Positions 44,796-57,300 of a DNA stretch of 64,000 nt are shown piece after piece. Origin of the DNA: Mesotaenium endlicherianum (taxonomy: Eukaryota; Streptophyta; Zygnematophyceae; Zygnematales; Mesotaeniaceae); assembly GCA_009602735.1 (NCBI GenBank), contig WELA01010381.1, positions 46,475 through 110,474 on the forward strand. The letters are read 5' to 3'. A model generated the notes under the pieces. The model saw nothing but the letters and a program-made list of their open reading frames with translations, had not been told where the DNA came from and made no database searches. Made by a program: the position numbers and the translations under genes. Each line of letters opens with the position of its first letter. Position 1 is the stretch's first letter.

Positions 44796-45512
44796 AATGA
44801 TCTGAAAATTCAGGAAAATCTTGAGAACAAGCATAGGAACCTATATCTCTAATTTCAGCTCATTCCGCCTCATCTGCTGCAAACGACGCTAAAAAGTACT
44901 CAAACGTTCCCAATATTGCATTTTGGGTTTCATGTGACAAGAATGTACTGGCTTCAATGAATAACCTCCGTTGTCTTGCTTATACAGACCATCAACAACT
45001 AAAACTTTACGCACAAGCACGGAGGCCTTGGACATGACACACAAATTCTATAGCACGGCACACTCTGTTGATAAACCACAATCATTTAGATGGAGGCTCA
45101 TAGCTACAAAATGTAGAACCATTCTATTCAAAAAAGGCTCGTGGTATCATGTGAAGTAAGATAACTGTACACTGCATCTAAGACTCTAGACATCTGCTGT
45201 GTAGCACTTTCCATAACGTCAACAGCTGTTCTCCAGCCTGCAGCAGCAATTACTATGCTGGCTTTTGCCAGCTATATACAGAGATGCATCCAGTAGTGCT
45301 CTGAATGGCCTCACGGGAAAGCAAGCGACCATAACTTGGCCCTCCCTTGATACTCGGGCAAATCTTCTCCATCCGATGAGTCGTCTGAATCAGAGGAGGA
45401 GAGCACGCCGCCACGCGCAAACTTCCGCAAAAATAGTCCCACCACCTGGAACATCGGCAAGAATAGACACGGGCTTTGGGCACGTCAAGGCTTACAGTAA
45501 TCGGGTCCAAAC
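44796..45512. other. Spacer right of family B
   Basis: No gene is supported with confidence. A minus-strand open stretch ending in SSSDSDDSSDGEDLPEY and a stop (about 45440-45330) is protein-like but has no clear partner exon. It could be an alternative C-terminus of the membrane-type exon next to it. Confidence 0.35.
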
Positions 45513-45643
45513 TTAGTAGTAGGCCCCAGGTCGTTGCTTTTTCAGCGCTCTGGGCTTCATCATGACCAGCAGTGTGTACACAAACAGATAGATTAGAAAT
45601 CCACAAGGGATCGAAAAGTTTGCGTACGCGGAGACATGTCCCA
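45513..45643 (-). CDS. Possible terminal exon with a membrane segment
   Basis: After an acceptor-like AG (GGGCTGAG, 45647-45644) a 42-residue open segment ends at TAA. It contains a hydrophobic stretch SIPCGFLIYLFVYTLLVMM followed by a basic tail KPRALKKQRPGAYY, the usual look of a C-terminal membrane anchor with cytosolic tail. It would need two bases from an upstream exon, which I could not fix. Unrecognised. Confidence 0.3.
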
Positions 45644-46311
45644 CTCAGCCCACCACGGCACACCAGGCAGCTCGAAAGCTGCCAAAAGCCAGCTGCCACC
45701 TCTACCAAGATTCCTCTCCCCGCAGGCCTCGGCCACAGGAAGGAGTCCACGCTGGCATACTCAGCAGAGGAGTGAAGGTTGCAGGAGCGACTGCAGCCGC
45801 GCAGATTCGATAAAGTTTTGTATGGGAGGATACGGGCGCAGCCAAAGTCCGCTTGGCGGTCCTCTCCAAAGCTCCCGTCGAGACAGCACACCGATGGCCT
45901 CAGCACAGAGGGAGGTCCAAGAGAGGCAAGGGGAGCACTAGTCATCACCGAAGGACAGGATAGCAGGCTTCTCCCAATCAAGCAATGCAATCAGAGCAGG
46001 CCTACAAACACACCCCAACATAGGAGTGGAAAATCAAGCAGCCAGCGCCGGCAGTGGACTATGCCGAGCACGCAGTGGCCGAGCCTGCAGCTAGCAGCAG
46101 CCTGCTGGGGCTGCCAGGTTAGTTCTGCTGTCCCACCATCAGCTCGCCTGTCGCCGTCAGAGAATAACAACATCTTGTTCTAGAGTCCGAGGTCGCTGCA
46201 CTCTGACCTCACAGATCTGACATCGGAGGTCTATGTAACCAACCTGAAGGTCTTCACAATTCTGACACACTGGACCCCGGCGACCAAGATGCCAGATTTA
46301 CCGCCACTTAC
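45644..46311. other. Unresolved gene-like stretch
   Basis: Both strands carry open frames because the sequence is GC-rich, and none has a convincing start, stop and splice set. It may contain further exons of the minus-strand gene(s) on either side. Confidence 0.3.
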
Positions 46312-46646
46312 GTTCCCTTTGTCGTGCACGATGCGGTGTTACCGCATATGCACCATGTGCACACCCTGCGTCTCTTCCCTACCGGCCTACGCGGGGGAGT
46401 CATCGACATCTTGACGCGCAGTTTCGACCCTTCGTGAAAGATATCAAGTTGAAGTTCTGAACTTCTGCCATCTTTTGGCAGCCCCATCCTGCAGAACAAA
46501 CGTCTCCTACCGGCGCAATGGATGCTTCACGGAGATTTGGAAGACAAGTTTCGCCTCCATGGTGCTTTCCAGTCTGCGGCTTCTTGTGCCAACGCCGGAC
46601 GCGTGTCCACTTTTGCTGAATCTATTCCATTTGTCATACTTTTGCA
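46312..46646 (-). CDS. Two joined exons, Lys/Arg/Cys-rich, possibly the 3' part of the F-box gene
   Basis: Exon 46646-46511 encodes QKYDKWNRFSKSGH..AKLVFQISVKHPLR and ends at CGCCG|GTAGGA. Exon 46488-46312 begins after TTCTGCAG and encodes MGLPKDGRSSELQLDIFHEG..KRRRVCTWCICGNTASC, ending at GGAAC|GTAAGT. The phases of these two fit each other exactly. The junction to the upstream F-box exon (46947-46808) does not fit in phase, so an exon is missing between them or they belong to another gene. Function unknown. Confidence 0.4.
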
Positions 46647-46807
46647 CTGCACTCAGATGCCCTAGAGCCAGTAACACAGAAAACGCAGGGTCTTTCGATC
46701 TCCAGAGGCTACCTCTATCGCTTTCCGGTATAGGTACACGTGGCAGGTAGGCGTCGAGGCACGTGGAGGAAAGAGAGGGAAGAGGGATAGAGAGAGAGAG
46801 AGCACAC

Positions 46808-46957
46808 CTGCTTGGCTGAGATCATGACCCGCTGGTGCCGGCACCTGTACGGCACGTCGCCGCCCGGATCGGTGTGGGGAATCTGCACCCACTGGATGCT
46901 GTTGCACACGGGACAATCTGCCCTGTTGGACGTGAAGGGGCCGGCAGCTGTACAAAA

Positions 46958-46989
<32 letters not shown>

Positions 46990-49900
46990 ACGTACAGCAG
47001 AGAGATAGGCATAGGCTGGAGAGGTGCGTGCACGCACGTGGGAGAAAGACACGGAGCTAGGGAGGGAGAGGGAGGGAGGCTGGCGGCACCATCAGCCCCC
47101 CTCCTGCAGTCTGCGGCTTCCTCCCCCCAAGCCCGAGCGCTAGCACCTCTACCTCTACCTCCACTATGCGGCCGCCACCCGGTCAGAGCCTAGACATCAT
47201 CGCCCCTCTGACCCTGGGCATTCACTCCCGGAGCCTGAGGCTGGGCCACTTAAAGACTACCGGCGGCGGCTTGCACACGGATGAAAGAGGAGGCGCGGAG
47301 CAGGCTGGCATGAGGCCAGGGTGAGGCTGGGGGTGAGGCTGGAGGTGAGGAGCGGGGATAGTTATTGCCTACCCCAGCTGAGGCCCACGGGTGCGTCGGG
47401 AGGGCAGGCCTCGGGGGCGCCGTGCTCCCCGAATATTTCCAGCATCTGGGCCCGCCACAGCCTCTCGTCGGCCGCCAGGTGGCGGAAGGAGGAGCACACG
47501 GCCGCCACTCGGGCGAGCGAGACGGCGTCGAGGAAGCGCAGCACGCTGTGCATCACGTCCAGGGGCAGCTGTGCCGCCCCTGTGGTCCCCACGAGGAAAC
47601 ACATACGTTTCAACTAAAACATATCAATTACATTCATATATTAAAGTTCATTTATACACTTAATGACTAGTGAAATCGTCTGCAAGAGAGTAGAGCCCGG
47701 GTATTTGGTGAAGGGAAGTAGGGGGGTGAATGCAGTAGGGAGGCGGGCGTCTTGGACGGGGTGCACAAGTTGGCGCTTCGATGAGCTTCCCCCCGCACTC
47801 CCTCCACCTTCAGCTGGCCCAGCACCACCAGGATGGGGGGCCCAGGCACTCCCTCACTATGCCATTTGGGGGCGACAGGTGGCGGAGCCTGCAGCGCTGG
47901 AGGCAGTCCCTCCCCCGAGCAATCTAGGTGTGTACTGACTCCGTGTTATGTCTGCGTACACAACTCCTCGCACACGTTGCAATCCAGAAGGAGAGGCATA
48001 TTATCATGAGAAGATACTACCTGCGTGGTCAGCAGCGTCGTCATCGTCCGTCTCGTCTCCGCCTCCGCCGCCTCCACTCCCTGCCAGGGATGCAAACAGG
48101 CCTCTCAACTCTCAGGCAGCTGCCGCGTGGCATGGAACGCCGGCCAGCTCGCAACGCACATGGAGAGAGCGCATGTCACGCAAGCGGACGAGTCCCCACG
48201 TCGCCGAATTCGAGCATGTGAGCGACTGGGCACCTCTTTCTCCCTCTTTCTCCCATCCCCCCCTCTCCCTCCAACGTCCTGCCAGACTCACTCAGTGTTC
48301 TATTGTCTCCTCTAGAACAATAGATTCACGCCCCCACAACGCAAAGCCCCAACTCCCCTGCCCCAAGCAACGCGAGATGCAGCTGCCTGCCAGGCCTGCC
48401 TGCCTGTCTGGAAATCCAATCAAGAAGGCTCAGACCCTGAACCCTGCCCTAAAACCCTCAACCCCCAACCCTTCACACCCACCCCATGTCCTGCCGGAGC
48501 CCCCCCCCAGGCCTATGCTCATCCCACAGGTATCAACGCTGCCCACTGAGAAGATTGGCACAAGGGAATGATTGCACGTACTGCAAGCTGAGAGGAGAGG
48601 TGACGACCCCGCACCCTCACACCCCTCTCTGCTGGGCCTGGAGGCGCCCGCTTGCGCCCCCTGCGGCGAAGCTACACAGGGCATGGGCATGCAGGCAGAC
48701 TGGACTCTTTTGCGCCGCAGCCTCCTTCTCTGTGCCGTTGGGCTGGGCCCGCAATTTGTATGAGTGTGTGTATGTGCGCTCGTGAGCTGCGTTTCTGTTT
48801 TTTGAAGGGAGGGGTGCCAGGGGTTGGGGGGGGGGNNNNNNNNNNNNNNNNNNCAGGGGTTGGGGGGGGGGGGGGTAGAGAGAGGCCAGAAGCTTTTTCC
48901 AGCTGGAGGAGAAGACTGCTATCTGTTCAGACGCGTGCGCTCGGTCTTTATGAGAATACTGGAAGCGGGGAGGATGGCGACAGAGGCGGCTGTGGGTGGA
49001 TGAAGAGGGAGGCAAGGAGGGGGAGGAAGAAATGGAGAGAGAGCTGATTTTTTATCAGAAATTTTGTGACAGGCAATCCCTACGCCCGGTCGCGCTCGCG
49101 CGCGCCCACGAGCGGTCATTAAGGGATCAGCGGGCACAGGCACGCGCACGCAGAAAGGATAGAGGCGGGACGAGTGCTAGGTCACCGCGCAAGGGGGGGA
49201 GGAAAGGGAGGACCTAAGGGCCCCCCCGGAGCCGGGGGGGGGGGAGAGGGTCGCACCATAGAGCCTGCGATAATTGCGGGTCCACGTGAGGCACGCCTGC
49301 TTGAACTCCAGCGCCGCCACCTGGCGCCTCTGCTTCGGCAGGACGGCCTCGGCTGCTCTTAGCAGCAGGTGCGCAGCGGCTTTCTGCTCGCTGCCTCCCA
49401 TGCTGACAGGTGGACCCCACAAGGAACACGAGAGAACCTTAAGCCGAGGGATATGAGAGAAAACGGCCTGGCACTTAAAATGAGGGAAACAATCTGTAAC
49501 TCATGTCCTGAAAATTTGACAGTAGAGGCTGATAACTGCAAGCCAATGCGCGTGTGTACATATGCATCCACATGTCGGACATGCTGTATAAGCACACGGG
49601 GCTTCCATCAGTGCAAAAGTGTAGGGTCCCATCCAGCAGTCAGACACAAGAAAGTTGATGACAGTCGTCAAAGTCTACATGCTTGTGGACCTCACAGGGA
49701 AATGCTCAAAGACACGCATTGCCGCAGAGCAGAAACGCTTCACAACAATACAGGCCAGGCCAGCAGCCCAACAAAGTGGGAGCCCACACGCGCACGCGTG
49801 CGCGCGCACACATGCACACGCACACGCACACGCACACGCTCAGAGATCCAAGTATCAGCAGACCGCGGCACTTCCCGCCGAACAGGATTTCCCCAGGACA

Positions 49901-50240
49901 CGCTATGCCCCTCCTCTTCCCGTTGCCTGCTTGCACCTCTCTCACTCTGACGCATAGACTGTGTGAAAAGGTGGTGACAGCTTCACAGCTTTCACAGCTT
50001 TGACAGGCCCCCCGCCATGTAGGGGAGAGGCGTGGGCACGATAGAAGACCACACAGGAGCGTGCGCAGTGTCGATTCAGCACGCTCAGCCGAGACGCTTT
50101 CACACTGGACTTACCTGGGCCAACATCAGATTTATGCGGGCCTGGACCACTGACCAGAGTCGCCCTCAGTTTCGTTACAGACCGCCACTAAAAGGATCAG
50201 ATCACGCGCAAGCACGCGCACGCGCATGCACACACGCACA

Positions 50241-50284
<44 letters not shown>

Positions 50285-50709
50285 GCACGCACGCACGCAC
50301 GCACTTAAGAGAGAGAGGCAGAGAGGGGGAGGGAGAGGCTCCTAGAAGGGAGTAAAGCAGGCAAGCAAGCATACTCGGAAAGCTCTCTTACAGAGGAAGT
50401 CTCTGGAAAGCAACAATGGTGTCGTCAAACAGCACTGCCTGGAGGCTTTTGCTTGCAGCTGCATACAACTTCCGCAACAGGAGTGCCAGCTCCCTGCAAG
50501 CCTCAGCATAATCTCGCCTGCACGACATATATAAGGAGGCAAAGGAGGAGGAAAGCGAGGACTTGACGAAAAGTTAGTGGCCACGTATAATGCTCGGATG
50601 TTCTCGAGGACCAACTGAAGTTATGGCGAGCTTCTTTGCGCAGCTGAGCATAGTCAACCATGAGCGACTTCAAAGACAGCCGTGAAAGATGACGAGCTCC
50701 TCCTTTCAT
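46808..50709 (-). CDS. F-box protein, at least five exons
   Basis: This is probably a substrate adaptor of an SCF ubiquitin ligase, binding SKP1 through the F-box. The exon model in gene order is 50709-50612, 50517-50392, 49402-49257, 47579-47373 and 46947-46808, with phases matching at every junction. Exons 1-3 give helical sequence (SLMVDYAQLRKEARHN; RDYAEACRELALLLRKLYAAA; EQKAAAHLLLRAAEAVLPKQRR). Exon 4 is a clear F-box (LPLDVMHSVLRFLDAVSLAR..CSSFRHLAADERLWRAQM). Exon 5 has a Cys/His-rich segment (CPVCNSIQWVQIPHTD..YRCRHQRVMISAKQ). The start (50709) and the weak donor G|GTCCTC of exon 1 are the least certain parts. The 3' end after 46808 is unresolved. Intron 2 holds microsatellites; intron 3 holds the assembly gap and a possible opposite-strand gene. 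Confidence 0.65.
46956..46992. repeat. (AC)n / ACGC microsatellite
   Basis: Dinucleotide AC repeats pass into CACG units, inside an intron of the F-box gene on the minus strand, where it reads as a TG tract close to the 3' splice site of exon 5. Confidence 0.85.
47948..48763 (+). CDS. Possible three-exon gene inside an F-box gene intron
   Basis: Exons are 47948-48217 (ATG, 90 codons, donor CAT|GTGAGC), 48316-48529 (acceptor CTCCTCTAG, donor ACAG|GTATCA) and 48588-48763 (acceptor CTGCAAG, stop TGA). All phases fit, giving about 219 residues. The protein is Pro/Ser/Ala-rich with a proline run (SVSSPPPPPPLP) and several CxxC-like pairs (CQACLPVW, CAPCGEA). It has no recognised domain. It lies wholly within intron 3 of the minus-strand F-box gene. 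The last intron is short (58 bp) with a non-consensus AAG acceptor. GC-rich sequence yields long frames by chance, so this remains a candidate. Confidence 0.4.
48836..48853. other. Assembly gap (18 N) in a G-run repeat
   Basis: Undetermined bases are flanked on both sides by the same CAGGGGTTGGGGGG-type sequence, so this is a G-rich tandem repeat or two unmerged overlapping contig ends. Confidence 0.95.
49802..49842. repeat. GCGCAC / CACACG microsatellite
   Basis: A purine-pyrimidine alternating tract (CGCGCACACATGCACACG..) in intron 2 of the F-box gene. Confidence 0.75.
50215..50306. repeat. (CA)n then (GCAC)n microsatellite
   Basis: A long CA tract followed by GCAC tetramers, alternating purine-pyrimidine over about 90 bases, in intron 2 of the F-box gene. 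It is a potential Z-DNA former and length polymorphism site. Confidence 0.9.
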
Positions 50710-51720
50710 TCCCCACCGATCTCCCTCCGGGCCCAAGAGATATGAGCCGGACAGGACAACCGGGGACTCTTACTGCCAGTAATTTCCAAAAGGAAGGCCG
50801 TTTGTACGTTGGGTTATACCTTGAGTACCTCACCTGGGCTCAATACAGGTGGTGCACGTAGCGAGTGGCACTACCTTTCTGTCTCCTATTACAACGATAT
50901 CTATTATGTTGGTCTTTACATAGCAGCTTCATCTCAAAGACACGCATGGAACCTCAATTGTGCCTTCTGTCATAGGAAATTGACATTATCACCTGCGTAA
51001 GAACGCTGGCTGCAGCTGGAGGGTCATGTAGTCGTCAACGCACGCTGTAGACTCATAACCCAGAGAACCCTTCGACTGTCTTCTCAAAGGGCGTCGCGTG
51101 AACGCCATATTACACAGGCATGGGCAGGTTGTTAGTGCCAACACATTAATACATAGAGCTCTTCCCTGAATGGTCTACTTCTATCTTGTTAAAATCGTAC
51201 GCTACAAACTTCGTGATTGAAAGTCACATAGAAAGCACATGCACGTGAATGCTCGTCAATTTGAACGGCCTCGCAAATTGTCCAGGTAACCAAAATTCCA
51301 CAATGAGCAAGCGTGAGTGTGCTTTTTGGTGGCATCTGATAGTATAGGCTCTCAGAGGTCGCACTTTTTAATGACTCGGGTAACTCCAAGCCACTCCAAG
51401 CAGACTCCGAGCGTCTTCACCTGTCTTCTCGTCGAAACGTGGGGCTTGAGACGTCAACGAACGCTTGACTCCACTGCTGTCGAAGACTCGACGCCTTTCA
51501 AGAGTCAACCTTTATGGGTTGCATTGTGTTGCATAGATTGAGCAAAGTGTCGCGTCGGGCACTTGACGTTACAAGGTCGCGACATTGAAGGGATTCGGCG
51601 GCCTGGAGATAAGGTAGTTTGTTGCACTTAATATTGTGTTTTGTAGCTCTTAAGTCAATTGCTTGCAGGTGATATTGGGGGTTGTCATAGCCTTTCCGTG
51701 CGGAGTTTACGACCGTAGTC
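50710..51720. other. Spacer between divergent F-box and hnRNP genes
   Basis: The two flanking genes point away from each other, so this 1-kb interval should hold both promoters. No TATA box or shared motif could be assigned with confidence. Confidence 0.5.
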
Positions 51721-54383
51721 ATGGCTGACCAAGATTACGAACAGCAGCAGACAGGTGCAGATTATGAGACAGAAAATCAGGAATACGATAATGAGGCAGT
51801 TAACGGAGAGAACCTGCAGAGTCAGGAGCAGACTTATCAGAATGGAAGCGCCAATGCTTCCGTAGATAAGGGAGACGCCTCCGCAGAGAAATCTACCAGT
51901 ACAGGGTTAGTTGTCAGAGCAGCCTACCCTAGTTCTGATGGTCAAGCTAGTGTCAGTGTTGTGCTTCGCCGGTTTGGTCGTTTACACACTTGCATGTAGC
52001 ATATGAGTTGCCTTATGTTAGCTGAGTTAAGTTGTTAGCTAACACTAAGTTACCCTTCCGATAACAGAGGGAAGATTTTTATTGGAGGCCTTTCATGGGA
52101 GACCACAACAGGTACAGTACTTTCGACTTGACCTTATAGCCAGCCTCTTGGAGTTCCTTATTATAATACCTACACGCTTCTATTGCAGTTGCCGAGATAT
52201 TTGACGAATATATGTGACTGTCTTCAACCTGATAAACCCACATGTCCTCACATTTGCAAGCTAATTCAAAAGCCTTTTAAGGCTCTCGAGTATCGTAGTT
52301 TTTCCTGTCCGTTTTGGTTGGGGTATCTCGCAGAATTATTCAGGACCGACAGTATGAGCAAAGCAGACCTTGCAGGAGGACAGGTTTAAGTCTAGCTCGA
52401 TATCGGGTTTGCTTATCGCGATCATTTTTCATACTCATTTTGCGCTCAATAGCTGTTATATTGTAGGCTTCAGTGGAAGCTTCACTTACCTTCACTTTTT
52501 AGGCAGAGTTGTCAAATAGGAAGCATTCTCATGCTGACAGGGAATCTGAGCTGTGTTTGTTGTGGATTCTTTGTTTGTGGGCGCAGAGGTCTTAACGAGT
52601 CACTTTGGCAAGTATGGCACAATCACGGACTCGGTCATCATGAAGGACCGTCAAACTGGACACCCTCGAGGCTTTGGTTTTGTTACCTTTGCGGACCCAC
52701 TTGTCTGTGACAGAGTGGTTCAGGACAAGCATGTCATTGATGGCCGTACTGTAAGTCCAGTACCTGTTCCTAGCTGTTATTTGATTATCTTCTTGCAAAA
52801 GCGTAGTAATATCGCTGAAGATTCTCTGTTGAGCTCTTTGTGCTATTTATGATACGGTGATCAAAGATTTTATGCAGGGCCGTCCACCATTTAGTGAGGC
52901 CTTGGTAGGGTTTATATGACAAAGGGGATAAACATTGTGATGGGTTACACCTGTCTTTTTACTGAAATTGTGGAGTGAACATAATGAGACTGGAAATTGA
53001 TGCTTCTCTTGTGTCTGTATGCATGTGCTGCAGGTGGAGGCCAAGAAGTCAGTACCTCGTGAGAATGTTGGTAGTACAGCAAGGGGCCCCAAGACAAAGA
53101 AGATCTTTGTGGGCGGCATCCCCCCTAACATCACCGAAGGTAAGGAGCATATGGTCATAATCTGCCAGAGCTATTGCCCCCCATGTCCTGAAGAACAACT
53201 TAGTACTCGGTAAACAATTTTCTGAAGGATAGATACTTCGAGTATGCTAGCAGATGACAAGTGTGGTTAGCCAAAATCCATTAACCAGTGCATGTGTGTG
53301 TGTGTGTGTGTGTGAGATTGACGCTTGCTGCTGTGCAGATGACCTGAAGGCCTACTTCAGCAAGTATGGCCCCGTGACAGAGTATCAGGTGATGCAAGAC
53401 CACGCCACTGGGCGCTCCCGTGGCTTTGGCTTTGTCACCTTTGACTCGGACCAGGTGGTGGAGGACGTGCTTGCACATGGCAAGATGCACGAGCTTGGCC
53501 AAAAGCAGGTACGCGCAGAGGGCGAGGCTGGGATTTGCACATACTCGTGTTTTCTAACTTTGGCCTGTTTTGGTATATTGCAACTTAGTGCTAGTGATCG
53601 TGACTTGCGTCGTCTGTCCGTGGTCACTGCTGTCGTCACGTTCAGCTCCAAAAAAAACTGCAGGATATTGTGGTGATGATTGCAAACGGAACACTATTCT
53701 TAGCTCTTGCTCTTGGGCCCATGTAGAAGCCTAGTATTGTGGAGTATCTCTTTTTGACTGGTGTGATGCTCCCTTGGCTGTAGGTGGAGGTCAAGAAGGC
53801 GGAGCCCAAGAGGACCGAGGGTGGCCCCGACAGCCGAGGCTATGGGGGTGGATCTCGGGGCGGATATGGGGGTGGAGGAGGGGGAGGTGGCTATGGTGGT
53901 TACAGTGACGACTACTCAGGCGGCGGTGGAAGCTACGGTGGTGGATATGGAGCCAGAGGGGGTTATGGTGGGAGAGGTGGAGGAGGTGGGTATGGTGCTG
54001 GTGGCTACGGCGGTAGTGGTGGCGGCTATGGTGGAGGTGGATATGGCGGAGGAGGCTATGGTGGGGGCGGATATGGAGGCGGCAGCTTAGGTGGTGGCTA
54101 TGGAGGTGGTGGCTACGGTGGTGGCATGAGCGGGTACGGTGGAGGGTTGACTGGCGGGTACGGGAGTGGCATGGGGGGTGGCTATGTGGACGTGGAGGGC
54201 TATGGTGGAGGCATGGGGTATGGTAGCTACGGCGCTGCTACTGGTGGTTATGGAGGAGGGGGCAGCTACAGTGGGGGTGGTGGCGTTGGAGGAGGTGCTG
54301 GCGGTGCTGGCTATGGAAGCAGTCGAGGTGGAGGTTACGGGGGTGGTGGCAGTGCTCGCTACCACCCATATGGCCGCAGCTAG
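51721..54383 (+). CDS. hnRNP A/B-like protein, two RRMs and glycine-rich tail
   Basis: This is a nuclear RNA-binding protein of the two-RRM, Gly-rich hnRNP type (pre-mRNA processing, transport). Six exons were read: 51721-51905, 52068-52111, 52587-52750, 53034-53139, 53339-53508 and 53784-54383. All sites are GT/AG with agreeing phases, giving 1269 nt and 422 residues. The start MADQDYEQQQ opens an acidic Gln/Asn-rich leader. RRM1 has RNP2 KIFIGGLSW and RNP1 RGFGFVTFADP. RRM2 has RNP2 KIFVGGIPP and RNP1 RGFGFVTFDSD. Exon 6 encodes a long GYGGGGYGG-type domain of about 170 residues ending YHPYGRS. Intron 5 carries a (TG) tract right before its acceptor. The exon boundaries fall inside RRM motifs in the way expected of real coding sequence. 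Confidence 0.95.
53292..53314 (+). repeat. (TG)n tract next to a 3' splice site
   Basis: About 12 TG dinucleotides lie about 25 bases upstream of the exon 5 acceptor (TGCTGTGCAG, 53338) of the hnRNP gene. GU tracts in this position are known in other systems to influence exon inclusion. Confidence 0.85.
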
Positions 54384-57300
54384 ACCTTGAAATAGCTTGC
54401 ATAGTTTTGGGAACATGAGTTGTAGAATGCTCTAGGGTCCCTAGTGAAAATCAAATAGCCTGGCTTCTTTTTCATGGCATGGATGCTGCTTCAAGACGGA
54501 TATGTAAATTAAGTTGGGACTTGCTGTAGGTCAAGAGGAGCCTTTAGGTCGTAAACTTCAGGTCGTATGCCCAGGTGTAGACCTTTTTGAGTTGCAAATT
54601 GTGTTGTGTCGAGTTCTGTTGTATGGCAAATCAGCAGGTTTTCTTGTAGTGAAAATAATTGGTAACCGTCATTGTTGATATCATAATGGTTGGTATGTTT
54701 GTCGCTGCACTACTTTGCAGGCCCGACGAGAGGTTTGAATGATCATTTCCACTTGCATGCATATGATTTAGACTCCAATCTAGCCGAGGGTTCTTAAATC
54801 CTCCTTTTGGGTCCCCGATAAGGAGAGGGTACTTGTGAAGTAGATTGAGAGTCGAATGTAAAGAATGACGATGTGATTTCTCATTGAATGAAAGTTGGCG
54901 GGCACGCCTCAGCTTGACGTCATTTTTCTATAATCTTGAAAAGGGATGCGCCAAAGTTCTCTTCTCGATAACTAAGATTGCAACTTTGCATGCTTTCAAG
55001 ATGCAGGAGCACTTCTTTTCTTCACACACTACAATGTTTCCAAAGCCGGCAACAGCGTAAACAAAGTGAGAGATAGATAGCTGATAACCAACATAAGATG
55101 AACACTATATTATGCAACTAAGGAAGTAATTGTATCATTGTAATCAGTTTGTTATCCTTAAGACTACCAATTTATTTGCCATTTAATGATGCAGCATAAA
55201 ACTGCTCAAGAGCAGCCAGAGTGCACTAAAAAAGCAAATATAGTTTTCGTGAGATCATAAGTAACTGCCAACACTCATCTGCCAACACTCATCCACTCAC
55301 GGGTCAAAAATATGAAGAAGCACATAGTCAGACACTTTGAAGTGATAGTAAAGTCAGCCTCTGGCAAGGAATTTCTAGGACAACGAGCAAGATATGCAAT
55401 AAGGTAAAATGATTATGATAGAAGCTAGAGAATGAGATAGCAAATACATTCTCAAAGAAGAGCTTCGTATGAATTGATAGAGGTGGAGCAAGTGGGAGCT
55501 GCCAACCTTTGCAATCTGCTCTACCTTTCTCTGCACAAGATTCACAACTCAACACTTTTCTCTCACCACTTTCTCCCCTAATAGAAGCAATATTCGAATT
55601 TTGTATCTCTTATACATACTATGTACATGCCTTATATACATATTAGAGTGCATAACAACTACGTGCATTAGATGTTCAAACATAAAGTAGTACATCAGAT
55701 AAGTTTGAGTTGGCGTTTTCAAATTTAATGCATATGTATCTCCGCCTAACAGCATGAAAAAACCAAGTGCTGAGGCTGATAATTGAGTGGTAGCAAAAGA
55801 TGTATGACGTTATATTCAAGGAGGAAGAGACCCACTTAAGTTGTTTATGCATGGATCGTCCTCATTGCCTTGTCCACGCAAGTTGATTCATGTGCAGAAT
55901 TAGTTGTACGTCGAACTCGGTAGACTTGGCTTGGTCAAGTCTGCGGGAGCGTAGATCACTTTAAAACAACAAGGCTCACCGAGTTACTGAGAACCGCGTG
56001 CACATGGCAAATATTCTACGCAGGTTCAATCTCTTTAAAATAAACGCGTGACTGACCGCGGCACAACCCGGAAAGGAGTGGCGAGGATTCCACTTCATCA
56101 TGCTCCCTGGAGGAACTCCATGCGTGCAGTACGACTAGTTGCAGCCAGTTGCAATCAACTGCAGCTGACCTTGCAGCCCCCGAAGGTCCCGCAGTCCTGC
56201 GCACCAGGTCCACGGCGGGCAGCTGTTCAAACGAATTCAAAACTGTATAAGCTGTCTTGAGCTGCCTATATATATAGTTCAGCCAAGCTGCTGTCCAACT
56301 GCCAAGCAGAGCACTGCCCTGGGCTGGCCTAGCCTGGCCTGCATAGCCTGGCATAGCCGCGTACCATTTTGCTTACTGGAGGACGGTTGACACGGCAACA
56401 CACGGCCCTGCGTGGCATCATCCATATATGGCGGGGTCAAGCAGGCCGCAAAGCAGGGGTGTCACAGTGAACGAAATTTGAATTTACTTGAACTGATTTG
56501 AACTGTATTTTGAACAAGATATGAAAGACCACCGTTGACCAGCATCCGGCTCGACAGACCAGATGGGGCTTCAAACAAGCCTGCACCAGCCTGCCCGCGC
56601 TTGTACCCAGCACTCCCTTATTACTTTACATCACATCCTGTGCATGTAACTTGAGGGTCATCATTGAAGACTAGCGATATGATGCACGGAGTCATGGCTG
56701 ATGCCCTTTCTCATAGCAATAGACCTGTTCGTTGATGTATTTTGGTTGCTATCCCGGTCTTATAACAGCCGAAAAATAGACAACGTTGTGTGCCTTCAAG
56801 AGCATCGGTGTTAAGGTAGATCTTCAGACTTTTCTCCATGCCTTTGAAATAATGGGAATGAGGAACAGGTGTGTACAACAAGTTCAGCTGAGAGATAAAA
56901 ACATAAACTGACGTAGAAGGGATCATAGAGAGTCACCTTGACTATGAGAGTTTACGAAACCATAAGCAAGTATATGTTGCCCAGGTTGAGCCGCAGTGAG
57001 CCATACTGGAATCTTGATCACGTATAACTCAATAACCTGATGCCCAGCGTGAACCGCCACTTGCGTCGTAGTCGTGTCACTATCAAAAACTCGTGCAGGC
57101 AGGACATTTCTGTGTTGGTTGCGAAATAGCTCTGTAATATGGAGACGAAATGTCTCAAGGCCAGCTATTTTCCCATGCTAAACTTCTGGTACAATGTACC
57201 TTTCATCTGGAACCGAAAATATAGGCTGCCTGGCTCGTCTACTTTGGGAGGCTTTTGTTTCATACCAGTAACAAAGTAAAGCATGCTCAATAGAGGTCCC

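Noticed and set aside
45779-46183. Plus-strand 134-codon frame
   Set aside because: Overlaps minus-strand open frames of equal length; no splice or start context favours it.
54087-54416. Thr/Ser/Ala-rich minus-strand frame
   Set aside because: Antisense of the Gly-rich exon 6 of the hnRNP gene.
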